The notes under the pieces: model-generated
Told to the model about the DNA's origin: nothing
The model's input: the letters and a program-made list of their open reading frames with translations, nothing else
The model's database searches: none
Source of the DNA: Panax quinquefolius
Taxonomy: Eukaryota; Streptophyta; Magnoliopsida; Apiales; Araliaceae
Direction of reading: 5' to 3'
Assembly (NCBI GenBank): GCA_020205615.1
Contig: CM035168.1
Span: 9,180,237-9,244,236 of the forward strand
DNA length: 64,000 nt
Translations under genes and position numbers: made by a program
Part shown: positions 24,102 through 35,986 of the stretch, in pieces
Layout of the letters: each line of letters opens with the position of its first letter
Position numbering within the stretch: the stretch's first letter is position 1

Positions 24102-25448
24102 TGTAAGACCCCGAAATTTTTAAATAAAAAGGAATTTCATTTATTTATTATTTTGAAATAGTAAGGGTTGATTTGATTAATGTGGATAGTTAAGGGTTAA
24201 ATACGCAAATATTTTAAAATAAGCAAGTGGTTATAAAATATTCATTATCGTTGGGAATATTCGTTTGGTCGTGGAATATTAAATCTTTTCGAGGGAATAT
24301 TAAATGCGGCAGTACCATGTGTGTGGGCCCCATAACGAAAGCGATTGGATGAAGAAAACGACAAATATAAGTTGTTTTTAAATAACTTGGCGTAGTTATT
24401 CTGAATTATCTTGTTGGAATACCCGTGGTTAAAACACACTAATACTGCGTTGTTGAACAAGTAGCATGCCAGTATTGCACCAATTATTGATTCTTATGTA
24501 AGAAGGCACTACTCAATAATGGTTACGATAATTCTTGTTCGATATTTTATTGAGTTAATAATTCTTTGCGTTGATATTTTATATTCTTTGTTGTTTCATA
24601 ATTGTCATTACACGATTATTTTTTATTATCGAAGCAATAATTCATATTATCTGAATAATATTATTAGATAACATTATTGGCAATGTCTAGAAAGTTACAT
24701 CTAAGGAGAGGTTTGGTCACCTAATTGCAAGGCCGAAGAAGAAATTCTTATTGGAAAGCCCCTCTTTCACAGGAACCTGCACAGTTGTCAATATTGTGAT
24801 TACAATAATATTATTTGTGAATAATTAATTATTGATTTATATGATGAGGAAAATATTGATTTTATGTGGATATAGATGGAGAAAATTTTTAAAATGACAA
24901 TTGTTGAAAATTAATATTTTATCTTTTTCCGATAAAATAATTCATTTAAATATATTATTTTAATAATATATTAATTGGTGATATTTTTTTACCTTGAATG
25001 TGGGATATATGAGTATATGAGGAGGAAGAGTATTTTTTTGTTGCAATAAATGTTTAAAACATGTTAAACATGTCGGTGGACCCCATTTATTAGTGAAAAT
25101 TTGATTATAGCACAGTAAAATCGCCGTTTATGGATTTCGGTCAATTTCTATTTGGAATTTGGAAAACCTTTCTTCTGCAAAGTTGTAGAGAATTGAAATT
25201 CCTATAAAAACTCGCGAGATTCGAATTTTCTGATGAAATGGCTATTTATTATGAATTATTGAAGTTCAAGTTCAAATAATTGATTTTTGGGAGTTTAAAA
25301 TATTTTTGTAAGAAAAACGTTTTTGTTGTAATTGAGTGGCTCACATGTGTTATAAATGATCTGAAATCAGATTTCTAAGGTGGGCTTGAATATTTTAAGA
25401 AATATTGTTATTTTATTAAATTTTACGCTTTGGTGTTACAAGCATTTT

Positions 25449-25460
25449 CCTATAAATAGG
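25449..25460 (+). promoter_or_regulatory. LTR TATA box
   Basis: CCTATAAATAGG, with transcription expected roughly 30 bases downstream. The same motif is in the 3' LTR at 32927-32938. Confidence 0.75.
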
Positions 25461-25727
25461 GTGCTTAGGTTAGAATTGAAAATCACACCGAAGCTCAAGT
25501 TTTCTCTCTATATATATCGAGCGTATTCTTGTGAGTATTTTGAGTATACTTTGAGTATTGCTAGACGGTCAAGTTCCCTTGAAAGACTATATACTTAGTA
25601 TTACTAGCTAGAAATCGATCTTTCGAGGTAAGGGATATTATTTTTTCGTAATGATATTATTTCTTCAATATCATTATCTTTGAAATGTTGATCCAAGTTT
25701 TTATCAAATTTGGAACTTTTTCATGCT

Positions 25728-25930
25728 CTGGTTACTATTCATGGGTTACTATTCATGAGTTACTATTCACGAAGTTACTATTCATGAGTTCTTATTCACG
25801 AAGTTACTATTCACGAGTACTATTCATGAAGCGTGAAGATGTTTTTGTGGAATTTCTATCTTTTGGTGTCGAGTTTACTATTCACGTATCGGCACTATTC
25901 ACGATACTGGATCTATTCACCGAAAATAAA
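25728..25930 (+). repeat. Array of TACTATTCAC decamers
   Basis: About ten copies of TACTATTCAC or TACTATTCATG, in the predicted transcribed leader 270 bases after the TATA box. The 3' LTR equivalent is 33195-33370. Confidence 0.85.
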
Positions 25931-26154
25931 ATTTTTCTTTTCGTCAAAACATCTATTCCGGATACTAACTTCGATTGTATCCATGTTTTGATCATTCTTG
26001 AATTTTACACCACTATGATTATTTTTGAGGTATTTTTGGACGTGGACAAAACCAAGTACGAATCCTTAATCCTTAATCCTTGTCATTTTGTTTCACCGGA
26101 TTCGTTTCTTTAAAAAAAATATTTTCATCATCCTCGGTCTTAAATGATGATATT

Positions 26155-26300
26155 ATGGAATATCTTTGGCTTTTGTAGTGCAAAGATGAATGATTTTCTG
26201 AAGAATATCTTTGGCATGTAGTGCAAAGATGAATGTGTGTTTAAATGAACATGACCAATGATGAATATCTTTGGCACAGTAGTGCAAAGATGAATATTTG
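26155..26300 (+). repeat. Three tandem stem-loop units in the LTR
   Basis: Each unit is AATATCTTTGGC, a short spacer, then GTAGTGCAAAGATGAAT. ATCTTTG pairs with CAAAGAT and the third unit also pairs GCAC with GTGC. Units start near 26158, 26206 and 26262. The 3' LTR has the same three (33600-33745). Confidence 0.75.
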
Positions 26301-26837
26301 ATTCCGTATGTATATTGATTGATGTTACAGGATAAAAGATAGATGATGAACTTTTAAATTCATACATAGAAGATAGTAGTTTGCATTCTCTACTTAACTC
26401 TTCTAATGAATTATTATTTCCATTGCGAATATTGATTTAAAATTTGTTGTCTATTGTATTCTATTATATTTTTCCTGTTGAAGACTAACGATAATTTGTT
26501 GTATATTATCTTAGTCATAATATTCTTCTTGAGCTAGTTGAGCACACCCTTTTCCTTTTTGTTCTATTTTTCTCGGGAGGCGAGAATATAAGCGAGTACG
26601 TAGTCGGGGTATGGAATGAAGGTTTTAGAAAGGATTGTTTAGTAGTCCTCACCATTTTGTAAAATAATGTATCAATAAATGTGATGAGGATTTATTTGAG
26701 TATAGATATTATGCAGAAGATAATATTTGTATTCAAACTCACGCTTTCTTGTTGTAATAATAAAGTTATAGTTATTTACGTACCATGTATTGACAACTCG
26801 TAATAGGTGATGTATACCTATTTTGGGGCGCCATGAT

Positions 26838-26849
26838 TAGTATCGAGCT
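26838..26849 (+). promoter_or_regulatory. Degenerate primer-binding site
   Basis: Reads TTAGTATCGAGC where the family has TGGTATCAGAGC (seen at 14208-14219). Differences are one substitution and small indels. Confidence 0.6.
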
Positions 26850-27025
26850 TAGGATATGATCTCTGGCGGAGATCGGGAATAGAAACTAGGAGGGGGGAGA
26901 GACAGAGTAAATCCTTCGCTAGTGTGTCCTACCTAAGCTTATTTGTTAGTTGGTCGATATATAGGGATATTATGTGATATATTGATTTCCTTAATTAACC
27001 CTTGTTTTATGGCGATGATTTGAGA

Positions 27026-28190
27026 ATGTCGAATGAGAATATTAACAATAGAAATGAGACCGTGGAGATGCTGTACTCACCAACGAGGAGAACGTGCAAC
27101 AGTTTGCAATGTTCCTCCCATGAACAACACCATTGAAAGCGAGATGATGAACGAGGGGATGTTTTAGAAGTTTTTGCGATTCATGCAAAATCGACGAGGA
27201 GACTCGTGTTCAAAATCTGAGGAGGAAATGATAACAATTCACGGGTTGTCACAAATGCAAGCAGCCGAAAGAGTTGGGACCACGAATTTAAGGAAAAGCC
27301 GATCCGATCATGGCGAAACATGGGTCAAACAAATTACCAAGATATTCGATGTCTTGGGATGCACGGAGGAAAACGAAGGTTCCATTCGCCACCTTTATGT
27401 TCCGTGGCGAGGCGGATCACGGTGGGAGTCTCAGAAGCGTACCCATCCACCCGACTTTTCGGCATGTCTTGGGAGACGTTTTTGAAGCTATTTAATAACA
27501 AATACTTTCCGAAAGTGTTAAATCGTATGAAGGAATTGGAGTTCATCCATTGGAACAAAACAACATGGCGGTGTCTCGATGCGAGGCAAAGTTTGCGAGA
27601 GTTATCTAGGTTTGCACCTCATTTGGTGGAGAATGAGGAACGTGTGACGCGGATGTTTCTTAGAGGTTTGAAACCCGGATACGTCGAAGATCTCATTTCT
27701 CATAAATTTTCTCTTTATTCGAGATGTTGTAAACAGGCTCAATTATTAGAGCGAGATAACGAGTACTATCAACCGAGGACCACAACCGTGATTGTATCGA
27801 GAGATAGCGATCAATGAATAATGATAACCCGCGGAGAAAAAACAGAATGACGGATGAAATGGTAACCACTCTGGTGGTAATCATGCCCATGAAAATAGAA
27901 GAAGTGAGTCGGGAGGAGATTTTAAAAAGAGGAGATTTAACAACGACCATGTAAAGATGAGCGGTCTTTACGTGAAATCGGTTTCTAAGGGAGGAGAAAC
28001 GACCACCCATTATATGCTACAAATCGCGAAAAAGAGGACATATCGATCAAACCGCCTGTGATTCAAGGTATGCTATAATTGTGGAAAGGAAGGACATATC
28101 GCTCGAGATTATACAAGAGAGAAACCTAGTTCAATGGGGATTATGACTCAAAAGATCGTCCCGAGAAAAGTCAAAGTCAACGATTAGGGA
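27026..28190 (+). pseudogene. gypsy gag with zinc knuckle, frameshifted
   Basis: An ATG at 27026 corresponds to the gag start of the related copy (14039, minus). Recognisable pieces in changing frames: WVKQITKIFDVLGC, KVPFATFMFRGEA, NKYFPKVLNRMKELEF, LSRFAPHLVENEERVTRMFL and AQLLERDNEYYQPRT. A zinc-knuckle remnant near 28080-28115 reads NCGKEGHIARD. At least four frameshifts separate these parts. Confidence 0.88.
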
Positions 28191-28203
28191 AGAAGCGTTT
28201 GTT

Positions 28204-30070
28204 GTGATCGGTCATAATGCGAGGAACCCAAACGAGGTGATCACGGGTAAGCTATTTATAAATTCTTGCGAAGTTTATACCTTACTTGATACCGGGTGCT
28301 ACCCATTCATTTATCTCTCCTGCGTGTGCTCAACGTTTAAACTTGACTCGGAGAAATTAGACTTTGACCTATCTGTGGAAACTCCGTTAGAGAAACTTTC
28401 ATCACATCCACTGCTTATAAATCTTGTTTGATTCAAGTTGGCACCATTACCTTACTGTTGACCTTATCTCTTTAAAGATACTTGCTTTTGATGTGATTTT
28501 AGGGATTGATTGGTTAACTACTCATCATGCCAAAATTGATTGTTTTACGTAAGGTTGTTAGTTTTCATATTCTAACCAACTGTTATGCAATTCAAGCAAC
28601 TAAACCATTAAAATCGATCACCGTCATATCTAATCATAAAGCTATTCGTTTATTAAATACGGATGTCAAGCTTTTTAGCCCATGTTATGGATTTGAATAA
28701 AGACACGTCAAATTTGAATAATATTCTGTTGTTATTGACTTTCCGACGTATTTCAAGAACTTCCCGGTCTACCCCCAGAACGTGAAGTTGAATTCTTTAT
28801 TGATCTTGAACCTAGTACAAAGCCCATTTCTAAAACCCCATATCGAATGGCTCCTATTTAACTTCAGGAGTTAAAGGTCCAACTACAGGAATTGTTGGAC
28901 ATCGGTTTCATTCGTCCTAGTACATCTCCTTGGGGTGCTCTGTTTTATTTGTAAAGAAGAAAGAAGACGAGTATGCGACTTTGTATTGACTATCGGAATT
29001 GAACCATGTCACCATCAAGAATAGGTATCCTCTACCTCGTATTGATGACTTGTTTGACCGATTCTTGCAAAGGCACAATTCTTTTTAAAAATCGATCTTC
29101 GCTTACGGATATCATCACCAAGATTAGAATCGAGGATATTCAAAGACGCCTTCGAACTTCGGTATGGGCATTATGAATTCTTAGTCATGTCTTTTCGGAC
29201 TAACTAATGCTCCTGCGGCTTTCATGGATATGATGAACCGAGTATTCAAGAATATTTGGATCAATTCGTTGTTGTCTTTATTGATGACATCCTCATATAT
29301 TCCAAAAGCCGTGAAGATCATGAGCACCATTTGAAGTTTGGTACTCCAAAGGCTTCGTGAAAACCAACTATATGCCAAATTGAAGAAATGCGAGTTACGG
29401 CTTGAGGAAGTAGCATTCCTTGGGCACGCGTCAATGTCGAAACATGGAGTATCTGTTGATCCGGCCAAGATTGAAGCAATCTGAAGTTGGGAGCAACCGA
29501 AGTCGGTGGATCAAGTCACGTAGCTTTTTGGCTTAAATTTATTATCGGAGATTCGTGGAAGGGTTTTCTCGAATTGCTACTCCATTAACTCAAATTAACT
29601 CGGAAGGATACAAAATTCGTTTGGAGCGAAGAATGCGAGAAAAGTTTCCAAGAGCTTAAGAGGAGACTTATTTATAGACTGTTCTAACAATACCATCCGG
29701 TTCGGATGGATTTGTTATCTCTGACGATGCTTCGTGCAAAGGGTTAGGATGTGTTCTCATGCAATGTGGGAAAGTCATAGCCTATGCCTCATGACAACTT
29801 AAAAGAGTATGAGAGGAATTATCCTACTCATGATCTAGAGTTAGCGTGATCGTTTCAAGCGCTAAAAATATGGAGGCACTATCTATATGGGGAGAAAGTG
29901 GAGATATATTCGGACCATAAAAAGCCTTAAATATTTCTTCACTCAAAAGAACTCAACATGCGCGGCGAATGACGTTGGCTCGAGCTATTGAAAGACTACG
30001 ACCACACTATTCAATACCATCCCGGTAAAGCGAACGTGGTAGGTGGCGCATTGAGTAGAAGATCATATGC
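28204..30070 (+). pseudogene. gypsy protease, reverse transcriptase and RNase H, frameshifted
   Basis: The protease shows NPNEVITGKLFINSCEVYTL and LLDTG with the catalytic Asp, then a frameshift. Reverse-transcriptase text includes [14 protein letters not shown] (near 28770), [35 protein letters not shown] and [19 protein letters not shown]. The catalytic motif [11 protein letters not shown] lies near 29280. RNase H text runs from about 29690 to YHPGKANVV near 30030. Pieces are in different frames throughout. Confidence 0.88.
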
Positions 30071-30269
30071 GGGGAACGAAAAGGATGATGTCAAGTATAC
30101 ATAGAGCCAACTTTAATAGAAAAAAGTTAAGGTTGCTCAAGCCACCGACCGGGAGAATGATGCGTATGAAGAAGAAAGTACAAGAAGGAGCTATTCCTAA
30201 GCGAGAATTGATGAAGAAGGAATACTTGAGTCCACTCTGACTTTGTGTTCTAACGACTCGATTTGAAGT

Positions 30270-31580
30270 ACAAGATTATGATGGAGGCACACAATCACGC
30301 CATTTGCAATCCATCCTCGGAGTACTAAAATGTATCGTGATCTTCGACATACATTTTGGTGGAACAATATGAAGAGAGAGATTGCAAAGTTTATCTCGAT
30401 GTGTTTAACTTGCCAACGTGTAAAGGCGGAGCATCTTGTACCTAAGGGTCCGTTATAACCACTTGAGATTCCGAATGGAAGTGGGAACACATTACTATGG
30501 ATTTACGTTCGGGTCTTCCTACGGTTTCTCAAGGCATCAATGCTATTTGGGTTATTGTTGATAGATTAACCAAGTCTCGCTTTCGTTTTCTTGCCGACAC
30601 GGAGACTTATTCCTTGAACGTCTTGCTAGTATGTGACGTGAATGAGATTGTGAGGTTGCATGGCATGCTGTATCCATAGTTTGGGATCGTGACCCAAGAT
30701 TCATTTTAAGATTTTGGGTTAGCTTGCAAAAGCTATGAAGCGCAGGATTTGCGATTTAGTTCGGCGCATACCATCCCCAAACCAGACGAACAATCGAGAG
30801 GACTATTCAAACTCTTGAAGATCTATTAAGACTACATGTCCTGAGACTTCAAGGGTAGTTGGGATAAGTATTTACCATTGGTGGAATTCTCCTACAACAA
30901 CAGTTATCAGGCAAGTATAGGTGTGGCTCCATTTGAAGCATTATATGGACAAAAATGTCGTTCTCCAATATGTTGGGATGAGGTGGGTGAAGCAACATTG
31001 TTGGGACCCGAGTTAGTACGTATGACTACCGAAAAGATCCAAATGATTCGACAACGATATACAAAGCGGCACAAGATCGACAAAAAGAGTTATGCGGATC
31101 TTCATCGAAAGGACGTGGAATTTAATGTAGGGATCGTGTATTGTTGCGAGTTGCTCCATGGAAGGGAGTTACAAGATTTGGGAAGAGAGGAAAGCTCAAT
31201 CCACGATTTATTGGTCCATTTCAAATTCTTGACCGAGTAGGAAATGTAGCCTATAGACTTGCGTTACCTCCAAGTATGTCTCGTGTTCATAATGTGTTTC
31301 ATATATCATGTATTTCAGTAAATATGTGAAAGACCCGAACCACGTTATTGAGTTAGAACCGGACGAGATAGCCAAGACTTAACGTATGAGGAGGTACTGT
31401 CAAGATCTTGGATAGGAAGGAGCATGTCCTACGCCAAGAAAGGTCATACCACAAGTTAAAGTTTTGTGGAGGAATCATGCTATAGAGGAAATGACCTAGG
31501 AATTGAAACGGAAATGAAAGCGAGGTATCCTCACCTTTTGAAACACTGTGTATACGACGTCAATTTCGAGGACGAAATTT
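30270..31580 (+). pseudogene. gypsy integrase with GPY module and chromodomain-like tail, frameshifted
   Basis: The zinc-binding segment reads NNMKREIAKFISMCLTCQRV near 30365-30420. The core contains GINAIWVIVDRLTKS with the first catalytic Asp, then a piece reading WDRDPRF. The third part is FSYNNSYQASIGVAPFEALY (30884 on), then GQKCRSPICWDEVGE. The GPY-like module FIGPFQILDRVGNVAYRLAL lies at 31210-31275. The tail (31320-31580) has YVKDPNHVIELEPDE, TYEEV and NFEDEIS, matching the chromodomain end of Tekay/Del elements. Integrase inserts the element; the chromodomain is thought to steer it to heterochromatin. Confidence 0.88.
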
Positions 31581-31595
31581 CATAAGGAGGGAGGT
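31579..31595 (+). promoter_or_regulatory. Polypurine tract
   Basis: TAAGGAGGGAGGT lies directly before the 3' LTR start at 31596. It is the expected plus-strand primer. Confidence 0.8.
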
Positions 31596-34286
31596 TGTAA
31601 GACCCCAAATTTTTAAATAAAAGGAATTTCCTTTATTTATTATTTTGAAATAGTAAGGGTTGATTTGATTAATGTGGATAGTTAAGGGTTAAATACGCAA
31701 AAATATTTCAAAATAAGCAAGTGGTTATAAAATATTCATTATCGTTAGGGGAATATTCGTTTGGTCGTGGAATATTAAATGATTTGTCGGGGAATATTAA
31801 ATGACTGCCAATGCCCATGTGTGTGGGCCCCATAACTGGAAAGCGATTAGATGAAGAAAACGACAAATATAAGTTGTTTTTAAATAACGGCGTAGTTATT
31901 CTGCAGATTATCTTGTTGGAATACCCGGTGGTTAAAACACACTAATCTGCGTTGTTGAACAAGTAGCACTGTGATTGCACCAATTATTGATTCTTACGTG
32001 AAAGGCACTACTCGATAATGGTTACGATAATTCTTGCTTCGATTATTTTATTGAGTTAATAATTGCTTTGCGTTGATATTTTATATTCTTTGTTGTTTCA
32101 ATAATTGTCATTACACGATTTTCATTATCGAAGCAATAATTCATATTATCCGAATAATATTATTAGATAACATTATTGGCAATGTCTAGAAAGTTACATC
32201 AGGAGAGGTTTGGTCACTTTAATTGCGCCAAAGAAGAAGAAATTCTTATTGGAAAGCCCCTCTTCTGAACCGCACTGGTGTCAATATTGTGATTCTCGTA
32301 ATATTATTTGTGAATAATTAATTATTGATTTATATGATGAGGAAAATATTGATTTTATGTGGATATAGATGGAGAAAATTTTTAAAATGACAATTGTTGA
32401 AAATTAATATTTTATCTTTTTCCTCGATAAAATAATTCATTTAAATATATTATTTTAATAATATATTAACTAGATATCTGAGGAGGAAGAGTATTTTTGT
32501 TGCAATAAATATTTAAAACATGTTAAACATGTCGGTTGGACCCCATTTATTGATCGAAATTTGATTATAACTTTGCAAAATCGCCCGCTTTGTGGATTTC
32601 GGTCAATTTTTATTTGGAATTTGGAAAAACTTTCTTCTGCAAAGTTGTAGAGAATTGAAATTCCTATAAAAACTCGCATGAGATTCAATTTTCTGATGAA
32701 AGGGCTATTTATTATGAATTATTGAAGTTTTGAAGCTTCAAAATAATTGATTTTGGGAGTTTAAAATATTTTTTGTAAGAAAAACGTTTTTGTTGTAATT
32801 GAGTGGCTCACATGTGTTATAAATGATCTGAAATCAGATTTCTAAGGTGGGATTGAATATTTTAAGAAATATTATTATTTTATTAAATTTTACGCTTTGG
32901 TGTTCTAAAGCGTTTTCCTATAAATAGGGTCTTGGGTTAGAATTGAAAATCACACCGAAACTCAAGTTTTCTCTCTCTATATATCGAAGTATTCTTGTGA
33001 GTATTTTGAGTATACTTTGAGTATTACTAGATGGTGCAAGTTCCCTTCAAAGACTATACCCTTAGATTCTAGCTAGAAGTCTCGATCTTTCGAGGTAAGG
33101 GATATTATTTTTTTTTCGTGAATGATATTATTTCTTCAATATCATTATACCGAAAATGTTGATCTGAAGTTTTATCAAATTTAGAACTTTTTCATGTCGG
33201 GTTACTATTCATGGTTACTATTCAAGAGTTACTATTCACGAGTACTATTAAATGAAGCGTGAAGATGTTTTTGTGGAATTTCTATCTTTTGGTGTCTGAG
33301 TTACTATTCACGTATATAGCCTTTATTCACGATATCTGACACTATTCACGTATACTGGTACTATTCACCGGAAAAATAAAATTTTTTCTTTTAATTCCAA
33401 AACATCTATTACGGATACTAACTCGATTGTATCCATGTTTTGATCATTCTTGAATTTTACACCACTATGATTATTTTTGAGGTATTTTGGATGTGACAAA
33501 ACCAAGTACGAATCCTTAATCCTTAATCCTTGTCATTTTGTTTCACTTTGATTCGTTTCTTTAAAAAAATATTTTTCATCATCCTCGGTCTTAAATGATG
33601 ATATTATGGAATATCTTTGGCTTTGTAGTGCAAAGATGAATGATTTCTGAAGAATATCTTTGGCGTAGTGCAAAGATGAGCAGTGTTTAAATGAACATGA
33701 CTAATCGATGAATATCTTTGGCACATGTAGTGCAAAGATGAATATTTGATTCGGATGTATATTGATTGATGTTACAGGGGATAAAAGATAGACGATGAAC
33801 TTTTAAATTCATACATAGAAGATAGTAGTTTGCATTCTCTACTTAACTCTTCTAATGAATTATTATTTCATTGCGAATATTGATTTAAAATTTGTTGTCT
33901 ATTGTATTCTATTATATTTTTCCTGTTGAAGACTAACGATAATTTGTTGTATATTATCTTAGTCATAATATTCTTTCTTGAGCTAGTTGAGCTCACCTTT
34001 TTTCTTTTTTGTTCTATTTTTCTCGGAGGCGAGAATATAAATGAGTACTGAGTCGGGGTATGGAATGAAGGTTTTAGAAAGGATTGTTTAGTAGTCCTCA
34101 CCATTTTGTAAAATAATGTATCAATAAATGTGATGAGGATTTATTTGAGTATAGATATTGTCTAGAAGATAATATTTGTATTCAAACTCACAGTTTTACT
34201 GTTGTAATAATAAAGTTATAGTTGTTTCTGTACCATGTATTGACAACTCAGAATAGGTGATGTATACCTATTTTGGGGGCGTCACA
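31596..34286 (+). mobile_element. 3' LTR of the complete gypsy element
   Basis: Starts TGTAAGACCCC and ends GGCGTCACA. Relative to the 5' LTR it lacks about 40 bp near 32465. Other differences are mostly 1-3 base indels. Confidence 0.9.
32927..32938 (+). promoter_or_regulatory. LTR TATA box
   Basis: CCTATAAATAGG, identical to the 5' LTR copy. Confidence 0.75.
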
Positions 34287-34291
34287 CTAAC
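34287..34291. repeat. Target-site duplication CTAAC, right copy
   Basis: CTAAC follows the LTR end GGCGTCACA and matches 24097-24101. Removing one copy and the element restores the copia integrase neighbourhood. Confidence 0.9.
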
Positions 34292-34548
34292 TTACCTACC
34301 TCAGTTTGGGGGCATGCAATTCTTCATGCTGTAGCCATCATTCGGGTAAGGCCAACGACTCTTCATAAATGTTCTCCTCTACAGTTAGTTCTTGGTCAAA
34401 TACCCAACATATCACATTTTCGAGTTTTTAGAAGTGAATTATATGTTCAAATTGAACCTCCACAAAGGATTAAAATGAGAGCCCAATGAAAAATTGGAAT
34501 TTATATTGGTTTTGATTCTCCTTCAATTATTAGATATCTTTAATTGGA
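34292..34548 (+). pseudogene. copia integrase remnant (3' part) beyond the gypsy insertion
   Basis: Reading resumes with LPTSVWGHAILHAVAIIRVR, PTTLHKCSPLQLVLGQIPN and ISHFRVFRSELYVQIEPPQR, the usual C-terminal part of copia integrase. It ends GIYIGFDSPSIIRYL before the CACTA terminus at 34549. This continues the same element as 21269-24101. Confidence 0.9.
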
Positions 34549-34745
34549 TATACTACAAGAAAAATGGTTATCATCAATTGCTTATCTGCGACTACAGAAC
34601 GTTGCAGATATCTATCAGCGACCGAATGCGATCGCTAATAGTAGTCGCATGCAATATGGTCGCTATCTGCACAATAACGACAACTTTTAGCGACCGACAT
34701 GTTCGCGACCGCCATATAGCGACCGAATCCATTGCTAAGATGAGT

Positions 34746-34750
34746 CACCG
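34746..34750. repeat. Target-site duplication CACCG, left copy
   Basis: Directly precedes the solo LTR and pairs with 35982-35986. Confidence 0.85.
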
Positions 34751-35981
34751 TGATATACTCCACGGTACGCTTGCGTGAGGTGGTCGTCGCCTGGATCATT
34801 TTTAGCAAAGTTATAAGGTGGAATGCTCACGACACCGTAACCCAACGTCTATAAAGAGACGAGAACCTTGGTACAATCAATCGCGCAAGGAAGTTGCGTT
34901 GAATAGAACACCAACAACACCTTGACCCAATGTCTATAACGAGACAATAAGCAAAAGTACAATCGACGATTGATGTATGGTAGAAGACGCCACACACAAC
35001 TATGTATTGTTGTATGATAAGTCGGGTTTGAATCTCACCGAAAATTATGAACAATTCAAGAGTTCTCAAATAACCAAAAGGAGAATAATTTCACAAGTTT
35101 TATTTATCAAAAAGTTTTTTATCTATTACATCAAATATGTAGTCTATTTATAATAATGAAAGAAATCCTAATTCTATAAGAAATCAAAACCCTAAATCCT
35201 ATAAGGAATAAAAATCAATTAGAAAAATAAAACCTAGCTTACAAATCAACATAGAAATCAAATTATATCTAATATAACTCCTAGATACATTAGAAATCTA
35301 AAAGATACTAAAAACAACTAACTAAAAATGTAAGTTCGCGTCCCAAATCCGTCAAAACGCGTAAAATATCTTGTTGGAAATCGATAAACCCGCCGGGGTG
35401 GGCTTTTTAGGCCTGAGAAGCCCACTGGGGCGCCATTGAGTAGAGAGGAATGCGCTGGGGCGGAGCCAGAGTGCGCTGAGGCGGCATTGGGTAGAGACAA
35501 ACCCGCTGGGGTGGGTATGGTTTTCCTGTTGCGTCGTCCTTTGGTAAAATGGCCATAACTTTCTCTTTTGAACTTCGATTGAAGTGATTCAAGAGGCTCC
35601 GAAAAGAGAATGAATATGTATACAACTTCCATTCTTTGAGGATCAAAAGATTCTGACTAGATCAAGGTAAAAATTGAGCTTAAAGTGGCTGGTATGTATT
35701 TAGCAAGTTGAAAATGCCAATTTTTGATCTCAGTTGCATGATGAATGCGTTGCCTTGACGCTTGAACTCTTATTCTTCATTCCATGAATTCCAACCTTGT
35801 GTTGTCATGTGATAGATTGTAAGCTCCTATCCATGCAATATGCACGACACCAATTGACTTGAACTCCAATATAAGCATCATTGGGTTGAATATAGCCCAA
35901 TTTCTTATGATCAACTGTAGAACCTCTTGAACCCGAGTTGAGTTGTCAATCTATGATGCGAACTCGGTCAGGATCGTGTCA
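34751..35981 (-). mobile_element. Solo LTR with target duplication CACCG inside the CACTA end
   Basis: Plus-strand ends are TGATATACTCC and GATCGTGTCA. CACCG flanks it at 34746-34750 and 35982-35986. The minus strand start TGACACGATCC and a minus-strand TATA box (near 35150) suggest minus orientation. GC-rich text with repeated GCTGGGGCGG-like motifs (35390-35510) and a TTATGGCCATTTT segment shared with the Athila-like LTRs at 44390 and 49020 hint at a gypsy family. No internal sequence remains. Confidence 0.85.
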
Positions 35982-35986
35982 CACCG
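35982..35986. repeat. Target-site duplication CACCG, right copy
   Basis: Directly follows the solo LTR; CACTA subterminal sequence resumes immediately. Confidence 0.85.

Larger units (their letters stand above)
24102..26834 (+). mobile_element. 5' LTR of the complete gypsy element
   Basis: Starts TGTAAGACCCC. Contains the TATA box (25449-25460), the TACTATTCAC array (25728-25930) and three stem-loop units (26155-26300). Its end is corrupted: GCGCCATGA where the 3' LTR has GCGTCACA. Confidence 0.9.
24102..34286 (+). mobile_element. Complete chromovirus-type Ty3-gypsy element (Tekay/Del-like)
   Basis: Structure: 5' LTR 24102-26834, degenerate PBS, gag, protease, RT, RNase H, integrase, chromodomain-like tail, PPT, 3' LTR 31596-34286. 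Target duplications CTAAC lie at 24097-24101 and 34287-34291. The C-terminal region after the GPY module carries LTYEEV-like and NFEDEIS text, typical of Tekay/Del chromoviruses. The coding region is full of frameshifts, but see the finding on indel pattern: part of this may be sequencing error. Confidence 0.93.
21269..34548 (+). mobile_element. Ty1-copia element split by a gypsy insertion
   Basis: A short 5' LTR (21269-21450) is followed by gag, zinc knuckle, protease and integrase up to 24101. After the 10-kb gypsy insertion the integrase reading resumes at 34292 and runs to about 34548, where a CACTA end abuts it. The reverse transcriptase and 3' LTR are missing. This is a different family from the copia pol at 16955-18389. 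Confidence 0.85.

Noticed and set aside
35318..35646. Overlapping minus-strand ORFs rich in Pro and Gly
   Set aside because: They are inside a solo LTR bounded by target duplications. Codons come from the GC-rich CGCTGGGG repeats.
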